Below, in pieces: positions 1 through 4,673 of a DNA stretch of 6,126 bases; position 1 is the first letter of the stretch, and every line of letters begins with the position of its first letter. Location: the NCBI GenBank assembly GCA_003660865.1, contig QMVA01000092.1:1-6126 (forward strand), written 5' to 3'. The position numbers and the translations under genes were made by a program. This DNA comes from Candidatus Nanohalarchaeota archaeon. Lineage in GTDB: Archaea > EX4484-52 > B79-G9. The notes under the pieces are model-generated. The model saw nothing but the letters and a program-made list of their open reading frames with translations. It was not told the origin of the DNA and did no database searches.

Positions 1-21
1 ATAGTTAATTCGTTATTGAAT

Positions 22-31
22 AGTAAATAAT
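22..31 (+). promoter_or_regulatory. TATA-like box upstream of the membrane protein gene
   Basis: The A/T-rich stretch AGTAAATAAT is centred about 22 nt before the ATG at 48. With the usual archaeal TATA-to-start distance of roughly 25 nt, transcription would begin at or very near that ATG, giving a leaderless or nearly leaderless message. This rests only on composition and spacing, and the window edge hides what lies upstream. Confidence 0.3.
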
Positions 32-47
32 ATGTATGGGGATTTAC

Positions 48-332
48 ATGGATGCTGTGATGTGTTTTTTGTGGGCGGTTCTTGGAATTCTTGCGTTTAT
101 CGCGTGCTTAAGGAATCAGGGTGCGCTCTATATCTATCTGGCGTCGGGGTTTTTAGCAGCGGCGTTTATGGCGTTTTTTGGTGGAAGTTTCTTGTTTCAG
201 ATAGTTTTGGGGATACTGGTGATTATTACTGCAATGATATTTGGTGAGGCAGGAGTTCATGCTTATTTTTTTGTGTTTCTTGCTATTGATATTTTATTTA
301 TTTTGGTGTATTTTCTGTTTTTTAGAGTGTAA
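48..332 (+). CDS. Small hydrophobic membrane protein, function unknown
   Basis: I do not recognise a family. The 94-residue product is almost entirely hydrophobic, with about four predicted transmembrane helices (roughly residues 5-21, 26-46, 47-66 and 71-92). It has no lysine and very few charged residues (one Asp near the start, one Glu between helices 3 and 4, one Asp in helix 4), so it is probably an integral membrane protein with very short loops. There is no obvious signal peptide cleavage site or catalytic motif. Two in-frame ATGs exist, at 36 and 48. I prefer 48 because GGGGAT (38-43) lies 4 nt upstream, and because the TATA-like stretch at 22-31 would place transcription initiation close to 48. 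The gene is followed at 333-523 by a poorly coding stretch before the DHH gene. Existence as a gene is likely; the role is open. Confidence 0.6.
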   Translation: MDAVMCFLWAVLGILAFIACLRNQGALYIYLASGFLAAAFMAFFGGSFLFQIVLGILVIITAMIFGEAGVHAYFFVFLAIDILFILVYFLFFRV

Positions 333-344
333 TGCCTGAGTTAT

Positions 345-527
345 ATGAAGTTTCTGAATGAAGCCTCGCGGAATAAAATAGTTTCTGATATAAAAATCGA
401 GCAAGATATAAATGTGTTAGCATATAGAATGTATAGTTATAGTGTGTGGCATGACTTGTCGTGCGACTTATTCTGGGAGATTGGGCAAAATCGGTGTTGG
501 TTTATGCTAAATGAGGTGCTGGTTTGA
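345..527 (+). CDS. Doubtful small ORF before the DHH gene, hypothetical
   Basis: This is a 60-codon ORF with an unrecognised product. The peptide starts with a polar, Lys/Asp/Glu-containing half and ends with an unusual Trp/Cys-rich half (three Trp, two Cys). For the ORF: its TGA at 525-527 overlaps the TTG start of the DHH gene by 4 nt (TTGA), an arrangement typical of translational coupling. Against it: no clear SD precedes the ATG at 345, codon choice is mixed rather than the AAG/GAG-rich pattern of the neighbouring core gene, and the aromatic/Cys content is atypical. The stretch may instead be the untranslated leader and promoter region of the DHH gene, since it contains TATA-like boxes at 388-396 and 406-413. 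I give it as a weak call. Confidence 0.25.
   Translation: MKFLNEASRNKIVSDIKIEQDINVLAYRMYSYSVWHDLSCDLFWEIGQNRCWFMLNEVLV
388..413 (+). promoter_or_regulatory. TATA-like boxes possibly serving the DHH gene
   Basis: Two archaeal TATA-like sequences are visible, ATATAAAAA at 388-396 and ATATAAAT at 406-413. Either would give a DHH transcript with an untranslated leader of roughly 90-110 nt. They lie inside the doubtful ORF at 345-527, so a real promoter here would argue against that ORF being a gene. Evidence is motif resemblance only. Confidence 0.3.
513..518 (+). promoter_or_regulatory. Ribosome binding site that selects the TTG start
   Basis: GAGGTG lies 5 nt before the TTG at 524 but 14 nt before the ATG at 533. 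The same GGTG core at 5-6 nt spacing recurs before the other genes in this window, which supports TTG as the DHH start. Confidence 0.7.
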
Positions 528-1888
528 GTTCGATGGATGCGAAAAGGAAGGTGCAGGCGCTTGCGGATACGGCTGCTTATGTTGCGCAGGCTATTGAAAA
601 GGAGAGTGGGCATATCAAGATTGTGAGTCATTTTGATGCTGACGGGATTTGCGCAGGAGCTATTATTTATAAGACGCTTGAGTATCTTTCAAAGGATTTT
701 GAGATATCTTTTGTGAAGCAGCTTGGGAAGGAGGAAATTGTTGAGATAGCACGTGAGAAGTACACTATGCTGATATTTCTGGATGTCGGTTCAGGGCAGC
801 TGGCACTGATTAGAGAGCATATCCATGTTCCTGTTGTGGTGGTGGATCATCATCCGCCTGAGGAGTGTAGGTGGGATAAATTATTTCATCTTAATCCGCA
901 TCATGCGGGGATTGACGGGGCGAATGAGATTAGCGGCGCGGGGGTTGCTTATGTGCTTGCAAGGAGCCTGTCTGCGCAGTCGAAGAGCCTGATTGACCTT
1001 GCGATTGTAGGGGCTGCAGGGGATATGCAGTGCCCTAAGGGGATATTTTGTGGTGTGAACCTGCTTCTTTTGGAGGATGCTGAGTATACAGGGGCTATCA
1101 GGTGTGAGAAGGGGCTGAAGCTTTTTGGCAGATATACGAGGCCGGTCCACAAGGCGATTGAGTATTGCACTGAGCCGTTTATTGAGAATGTTTCGGGAAA
1201 TGAGTCAGGTGCAGTGCAGTTTCTTTCTGAGCTAGGTATCAATGTTGTGGATAAGAAGGGGAAGTGGAGGAAGTTGTGTGACCTGACGGCTGATGAGGAG
1301 AAGAAGCTTTCTACGGTGCTTGTTGTTGAGTATGTGGCATGCGGGGGGAGGGCTGATGAGCTTATTGGTACTATCTATAAACTGAAGAATGATTATGATG
1401 TCATGGAGTTTTCGAGTGTGCTTAATGCGTGCGGAAGACTGGAGAAGCCTCTTTTGGGGGTTAAGATGTGCCTTGGGGCATGCGAGGGCTCTGAGGATGT
1501 TCTTTTGGAGTATCGCAGAAAGATTGCCAAGGCTGTCACTTGTGCCAGAAGGATGCGAAAGAGTTTCATTGTTACTGATAAGGTGACTTATGTTATGGGG
1601 GGCTCAAGTATTGATGAGAATGTTATCGGTACTGTGATTTCGATTCTTTTGAAGAGGGATATTAAGACACAGGTTGCTGTGGGGTTTGGATGCGTGAAGG
1701 GAGAGAAGTGGGTTAAGGTCTCTCTTAGGGCTAAGTCGAGGGGGGTGGATCTGGGGGATGCTGCTCATAAGGTTGCGGCACAGATTGGATGCGGGGCTTA
1801 TGGGGGAGGACATAGTGGTGCTGCGGGGGGGAGGATTCCGAAAGGGTCTGAGATGAGGTTTGTTGAGCTTTTTGATGGGTTTCTTTGA
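524..1888 (+). CDS. Archaeal RecJ/GAN-like DHH-DHHA1 family phosphoesterase (ssDNA exonuclease)
   Basis: This 454-residue protein has full DHH-family architecture. Seen in sequence: motif I HFDADG (36-41), a motif II aspartate in FLDVGSG (Asp87), motif III DHHPP (108-112), motif IV GAAGDMQ (163-169), the family signature NACGRLEKPLLG (301-312), and a C-terminal DHHA1 domain ending in GGGHSGAAGG (427-436). All metal-binding Asp/His positions appear intact. Archaeal relatives include GAN, a Mn/Mg-dependent 5'-3' single-strand DNA exonuclease that associates with GINS in the replisome; others act on RNA or nanoRNA, so the substrate is inferred. The TTG start is chosen because GAGGTG (513-518) precedes it by 5 nt; an ATG at 533 is the alternative. 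Location near rps3ae matches a gene neighbourhood common in archaea, but pcc1, often adjacent, is absent here. Codons are strongly AAG/GAG/GGG-biased (Lys AAG 33 of 37). Confidence 0.93.
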   Translation: MSSMDAKRKVQALADTAAYVAQAIEKESGHIKIVSHFDADGICAGAIIYKTLEYLSKDFEISFVKQLGKEEIVEIAREKYTMLIFLDVGSGQLALIREHIHVPVVVVDHHPPEECRWDKLFHLNPHHAGIDGANEISGAGVAYVLARSLSAQSKSLIDLAIVGAAGDMQCPKGIFCGVNLLLLEDAEYTGAIRCEKGLKLFGRYTRPVHKAIEYCTEPFIENVSGNESGAVQFLSELGINVVDKKGKWRKLCDLTADEEKKLSTVLVVEYVACGGRADELIGTIYKLKNDYDVMEFSSVLNACGRLEKPLLGVKMCLGACEGSEDVLLEYRRKIAKAVTCARRMRKSFIVTDKVTYVMGGSSIDENVIGTVISILLKRDIKTQVAVGFGCVKGEKWVKVSLRAKSRGVDLGDAAHKVAAQIGCGAYGGGHSGAAGGRIPKGSEMRFVELFDGFL

Positions 1889-1899
1889 GTTGCTGGTTG

Positions 1900-1924
1900 T
1901 ATAGACACGTACTACTTGTCAATA
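1900..1924. promoter_or_regulatory. 25-bp imperfect dyad, operator-like, upstream of the 166-aa gene
   Basis: The sequence is symmetric about C1912. The inner arms GACACGTA (1904-1911) and TACTTGTC (1913-1920) match as inverted repeats at 7 of 8 positions, and the outer TAT/ATA pairs (1900-1902, 1922-1924) extend the symmetry to 10 of 12 positions per arm. The one-base centre makes an RNA hairpin unlikely and favours a site for a dimeric DNA-binding protein. It ends 2 nt before the TATA-like box at 1927-1935, where a transcription factor could either recruit or block TBP/TFB. The regulator is unknown. Confidence 0.45.
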
Positions 1925-1926
1925 AT

Positions 1927-1935
1927 AATATAAAG
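1927..1935 (+). promoter_or_regulatory. TATA box of the 166-aa gene
   Basis: AATATAAAG is an archaeal TATA-like box centred about 37 nt before the GTG at 1968. Initiation would fall near 1955-1958, at or just before the SD at 1957-1961. It gives the inserted gene its own promoter. A second A/T-rich box at 1942-1952 lies too close to the start to be the better candidate. Confidence 0.45.
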
Positions 1936-1967
1936 TTACACATTTATTTAAATTGTGGTGAGTGAAT

Positions 1968-2468
1968 GTGAAATATCTGAATTTTGTGCAAAAACCTTCT
2001 GTAGAAGATGGAAATGTGACTATAACGGGTACGATTGGTGACCCTTGCTATATTCACCGTCATGATGAAGATGTGATAGTAACAATAGGAACTGGTACGG
2101 AATATAAATTCTGTTTGGGGTCGGGAGATAATAAGGAGTGTTATGGTAATGAAGAATTTGAAGGAGTTCTTGATGAGGAAAATGTGATGTATGATGAGGA
2201 GGTTGTGAAGGATTTATTCGGGATAATGCAGGTAGTAAAATGCGCGATTGAGGGGCATTATAGAGAGATCACGTCTTATTTGAAAGGCAAAGATGATGCT
2301 GTGGCTGTGCTATGTGGGTTAGATGAAGATATTCTTGGCAAAATTAAAGTAGATAGGGAGTTGATTGTTCAAGGTTGCGGTTGCACTGCTACATCAGAGG
2401 GAAAGAACTTTCCTGAATTCGAACAATTGATTAAAGAAATGTTTTATTTGAATAAAGCAAAACTGTAG
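1968..2468 (+). CDS. Unrecognised cysteine-containing 166-aa protein, probable accessory gene
   Basis: I do not recognise this protein. The N-terminal half looks beta-rich, with alternating hydrophobic/Thr-Gly segments (about 15-50), then comes an acidic stretch (about 61-82) and a more helical C-terminal half. It has seven cysteines (27, 49, 58, 92, 116, 137, 139), including GCGCT at 136-140, and a HRHDED segment (30-35). Metal binding or disulfides are conceivable but unproven. There is no signal peptide or membrane helix, so it is probably cytosolic. The upstream in-frame GTG at 1962 abuts the SD and is unlikely; GGTGA (1957-1961) sits 6 nt before the GTG at 1968, my choice. It has its own TATA box and an upstream dyad. 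Lys codons are 11 AAA to 3 AAG, opposite to the neighbouring core genes, suggesting transfer from a genome with different codon bias. Confidence 0.75.
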   Translation: MKYLNFVQKPSVEDGNVTITGTIGDPCYIHRHDEDVIVTIGTGTEYKFCLGSGDNKECYGNEEFEGVLDEENVMYDEEVVKDLFGIMQVVKCAIEGHYREITSYLKGKDDAVAVLCGLDEDILGKIKVDRELIVQGCGCTATSEGKNFPEFEQLIKEMFYLNKAKL

Positions 2469-2512
2469 TTTGTGAAGAATGTTCGGGTTTTGTGTGGGAT
2501 GTCGTGAGAACA

Positions 2513-2521
2513 TTTATAAAA
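2513..2521 (+). promoter_or_regulatory. TATA box of the S3Ae gene
   Basis: TTTATAAAA is a near-ideal archaeal TATA box, preceded by purine-rich GAGAACA as a possible BRE. Transcription would begin near 2543, leaving a leader of about 97 nt before position 2640. A second, weaker box (TTTATAGTT, 2610-2618) would start transcription essentially at the coding region. Confidence 0.6.
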
Positions 2522-2542
2522 TTAATCCTTAATATTTAGTCA

Positions 2543-2639
2543 GTGAATCTCGGTATGTTTGTGCTTATGCACAGGATATGAGTATAATTCCAAGTTCTTG
2601 GAGTTTTTGTTTATAGTTAAATAGAGAAAAGGTGTTTTT
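2543..2639 (+). promoter_or_regulatory. Structured leader upstream of S3Ae (two hairpins, T-tract)
   Basis: Between the strong TATA box and the S3Ae coding region lie two inverted repeats. The first is a perfect TGTGC/GCACA stem with a TTAT loop (2560-2573). The second is an eight-pair stem with one T-G pair (2586-2593 with 2598-2605) around a GTTC loop; its arm overlaps the start of TTTTTGTTT (2604-2612). The second has the look of an intrinsic terminator or attenuator. Autogenous control of ribosomal protein genes through leader structures is known as a principle; its use here is inference. The stretch could also be a short separate RNA of about 70 nt followed by the second promoter. I found no tRNA or C/D-box signature. 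Confidence 0.4.
2628..2634 (+). promoter_or_regulatory. Ribosome binding site pointing to an ATC start of S3Ae
   Basis: AAAGGTG lies 5 nt before ATC at 2640, the same spacing seen for the DHH gene. The only conventional start codon here, the GTG inside this motif at 2632, is in another frame: it opens an 18-codon reading frame whose TGA (2686-2688) overlaps ATG 2685. Confidence 0.5.
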
Positions 2640-3239
2640 ATCGCTAGACAGACAACACAGACAACGGATAGAAAAGCAAGCAAGATGAAGAGGGACAGTT
2701 GGTCCAAGAAGAAGTGGTATGCTATTATGGCGCCGGAGTTTCTTGGAGGCAAGCAGGTTGCAGATACTCTTGCTTTGAAGGAAAATGTTCTTATCGGAAG
2801 GGTTATTGTTCTTCCTCTGAGTGAGTTTACAGGTAGTTTCAGGGATTTTAAGATCAAGGTTAAGTTGAGAATCAAGGATGTCAAGGGGACTGAGGCACAT
2901 ACGGAGTATGTCGGTCAGGAGATGCTCCGGGACCAGATTTTGAGGACTATCAGGAGATGGTCTTCAAGGGTTGATTCTATTGATGATATAAAGCTGAAAG
3001 ATGATTCACAGTTCAGGATTAAGAGTCTGACTGTTACCAGGAGAAGGGTTAATTCTTCTGTGAAGTGTGATATCCGTCATGCGGTTTCTTTAGGGATTAA
3101 GGATTATGTGGCTGCAAGGGCTACTGAGCAGATGGTTGAGGATGTTAATTCTTCGAAAATGCAGAAGATTATCAGCAATAATGTGAAGAAGATTTATCCT
3201 GTCAGGACTGTTGAGGTCCGGATGATCCAGAAGGTTTAG
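2640..3239 (+). CDS. rps3ae: Small-subunit ribosomal protein S3Ae (eS1), probable ATC start
   Basis: S3Ae (eS1) is a structural component of the archaeal and eukaryotic 30S/40S subunit, near the mRNA exit/platform region. The translation shows the family's conserved segment with KKKWYAIMAPEFLGG, then IGRVIVLPLSEFTG, the IRRWSSRVDSID region and a basic C-terminus with VRMIQKV. The first in-frame ATG (2685) gives 184 residues, lacks an SD, and leaves only five residues before the conserved Trp. Reading back in frame to 2640 adds ARQTTQTTDRKASK, a basic tail typical of the family, beginning ATC-GCT. AAAGGTG (2628-2634) stands 5 nt before that ATC. The product would be 199 residues, in the normal range. 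No ATG, GTG or TTG exists in frame between the stop at 2622-2624 and 2685. Codons are AAG-rich (19 of 21 Lys from 2685 on). Confidence 0.95.
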   Translation: MARQTTQTTDRKASKMKRDSWSKKKWYAIMAPEFLGGKQVADTLALKENVLIGRVIVLPLSEFTGSFRDFKIKVKLRIKDVKGTEAHTEYVGQEMLRDQILRTIRRWSSRVDSIDDIKLKDDSQFRIKSLTVTRRRVNSSVKCDIRHAVSLGIKDYVAARATEQMVEDVNSSKMQKIISNNVKKIYPVRTVEVRMIQKV

Positions 3240-3307
3240 GGTTTTTGGACGGGTACTTGTTTGCGGTTTTATCTGAAAGGTATTGGGCGCTTCGGTTGTT
3301 CATTGTG

Positions 3308-3335
3308 TTTTTTTGATTGTTTCTATTGTTTTTTT
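3308..3335 (+). terminator. T-tract terminator after S3Ae
   Basis: Two runs of seven T (3308-3314 and 3329-3335) lie in a very T-rich, hairpin-free stretch about 70 nt downstream of the S3Ae stop. Oligo-T runs without a required stem-loop are the usual intrinsic termination signal of archaeal RNA polymerase. It would separate the S3Ae transcript from the radical SAM gene, which has its own promoter. Confidence 0.6.
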
Positions 3336-3384
3336 CGTTAATTTGTTGTTGAGAGTACAGAAGTTCATTAATTTTGAGAAAGAG

Positions 3385-3393
3385 TTATAATAT
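3385..3393 (+). promoter_or_regulatory. TATA-like box of the radical SAM gene
   Basis: TTATAATAT is centred about 57 nt before the ATG at 3446. Initiation would fall near 3413-3418 and give a leader of about 30 nt holding the SD GTGAG (3436-3440), 5 nt before the ATG. No small peptide ORF with a usable start is visible in 3240-3445, so no precursor peptide lies directly upstream. Confidence 0.4.
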
Positions 3394-3445
3394 TGTAGTA
3401 GTGACATCGTTCTAAATATTACCGCCATATAAGAAGTGAGTTGAA

Positions 3446-4615
3446 ATGCCTTTATCAGAAGTAACTATATTCCCGACAACAAAGTGCAATCTCGGTTGTA
3501 AACATTGCGGAATAGATAGGAATGTAAAAAATGAAACAATGGATGATGGCCTATTGGAACGCCTACTAAATGATTTATGTGATACAGATGCAGGTATTGT
3601 AATTACGGGTGGTGAACCATTACAAGAGAGATACGCATATCGATTAATTGATTGTTTGTGTAATTCAGGAATTGGGAAGGAAAATTATGTGGTAATTGGC
3701 ACTAATGCTTCGTGGGCAGGATGTTATGATGATGCAAAACAGATGATTGGGCAATTAGAAGATGCGAATGTTTCGGGATTGGGTATAGGTACTGACGTAT
3801 TTCACAGAGAGTTTGTACCGCTGGAAAGTGTAGCAAATGCCATAAATGCCTGTCTGGATAGCTCTATAGATGTATCTGTTCATGTAAGTAGTTTTAATTC
3901 TACAGTTAAAGAAGATACAAAAGCAATTTATAGGTTAGCAGAACTAGTAGGAAAAGAAGTGGCAACTATAAAGTATAATCCTTTCGACAATAGCACTATT
4001 CTGGAATTAATGGAACCTCCAAAAAGATACAAGATACCTTTTCTTGGTAAATTATTTAATAGAGATAAAACAGACCTCAAATATAATAGGGGGGTAGACT
4101 ATGTGCTTGGTGAACCCGGACAGAATTCTTTTTTGGCTGGTTCTCCTCTTGATTCTGAGAGTATAAGAATACACCACAAGCATGGTGTGTTTGAAGGTAA
4201 TGCCAAGAGAAATTTGAAAGAGAAGGACTTACTTTTGAAAAGACGTAGAATTGCTCCAACAAAAGAATTTTTATATCAGTTGCCTGATGGTTCTGTATGT
4301 GAAAATGAAGGAGTGGTAGTGGTTATGCCGGATGGAAGTCTTTTACCCTGCTGTAATTTTCCGATGATTAACTCGTATAAAGAAATTAATTTAGGTAAAT
4401 ATCCTGAAACAGACTTAGAATCGTTTGAAGAAAGCTTGGGATTAAATTCTCTTTCCTGCATATATTCTGGAAGATGGAAAGAACTTTATGAGATTATAGA
4501 GAGCAATGGTCTTGGGAAGGATACGTATCTTTATTATTCTATGATTGGAAAAACAGGTATTATTGAGCCGCCATGCGAGATGTGTACTGAACTTCATAAA
4601 AGATATTTTGTGTGA
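3446..4615 (+). CDS. Radical SAM protein with SPASM/twitch-like C-terminus
   Basis: The N-terminal CNLGCKHC (Cys14, Cys18, Cys21) is the CxxxCxxC site for the SAM-binding 4Fe-4S cluster, and TGGEP (54-58) is the family's SAM-contacting motif. GTDVFHREFVP (115-125) follows, like the (D)xFHxxxVP segment of some peptide- or cofactor-modifying relatives. Residues about 190-275 are an unusual basic insertion. The C-terminal part has Cys285, MPDGSLLPCC (294-303), Cys338 and CEMC (377-380), resembling a SPASM/twitch domain that holds an auxiliary Fe-S cluster. Such enzymes are often oxygen-sensitive and modify peptides or proteins; the substrate here is unknown and no precursor peptide is adjacent. 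It sits alone between S3Ae and cca with its own promoter. Lys is AAA in 18 of 26 and Glu mostly GAA, unlike its neighbours, which suggests transfer. Superfamily assignment is secure; function is not. Confidence 0.9.
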   Translation: MPLSEVTIFPTTKCNLGCKHCGIDRNVKNETMDDGLLERLLNDLCDTDAGIVITGGEPLQERYAYRLIDCLCNSGIGKENYVVIGTNASWAGCYDDAKQMIGQLEDANVSGLGIGTDVFHREFVPLESVANAINACLDSSIDVSVHVSSFNSTVKEDTKAIYRLAELVGKEVATIKYNPFDNSTILELMEPPKRYKIPFLGKLFNRDKTDLKYNRGVDYVLGEPGQNSFLAGSPLDSESIRIHHKHGVFEGNAKRNLKEKDLLLKRRRIAPTKEFLYQLPDGSVCENEGVVVVMPDGSLLPCCNFPMINSYKEINLGKYPETDLESFEESLGLNSLSCIYSGRWKELYEIIESNGLGKDTYLYYSMIGKTGIIEPPCEMCTELHKRYFV

Positions 4616-4650
4616 ATCTTTGACTTATGAGTTGCTTAGTCACACTTAAG

Positions 4651-4660
4651 ATATTTATAG
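4651..4660 (+). promoter_or_regulatory. TATA-like box before cca
   Basis: ATATTTATAG is a good archaeal TATA-like sequence, but it is centred only about 18 nt before the ATG at 4674. At usual spacing, transcription would start near 4681-4683, where another in-frame ATG occurs (4683). Either the message from this box is leaderless from 4683, or cca is mainly read from upstream and uses the SD at 4664-4668. Confidence 0.35.
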
Positions 4661-4673
4661 GCTGGTGACCTTA

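Noticed and set aside
2543..2640. tRNA or C/D-box sRNA in the S3Ae leader
   Set aside because: No cloverleaf with a TTC-loop signature and no C/D box pair could be found.
2632..2688. 18-codon GTG ORF overlapping ATG 2685 as a regulatory uORF
   Set aside because: The GTG is inside the SD itself with no SD of its own, while the S3Ae frame gives a family-like N-terminal tail; kept only as an alternative in the ATC-start finding.
2540..2900. Minus-strand ORFs opposite the S3Ae leader and N-terminus
   Set aside because: They are antisense to a well-supported S3Ae gene and have no recognisable motif.
3252..3262. TACTTGT downstream of the S3Ae stop matches part of the right arm of the dyad at 1904-1920, hinting at a shared insertion signature
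   Set aside because: Only seven bases match and there is no palindrome around the second copy; chance is sufficient.
3245..3317. Short TTG-initiated reading frame that might encode a precursor peptide for the radical SAM enzyme
   Set aside because: No SD, overlaps the T-tract terminator, lies upstream of the radical SAM promoter, and the peptide is an unremarkable hydrophobic run.
4621..4642. Inverted repeat TGACTTA/TTAGTCA after the radical SAM stop, possible terminator hairpin
   Set aside because: The stem is about five pairs with a mismatch and an 8-nt loop, and no T-tract follows.
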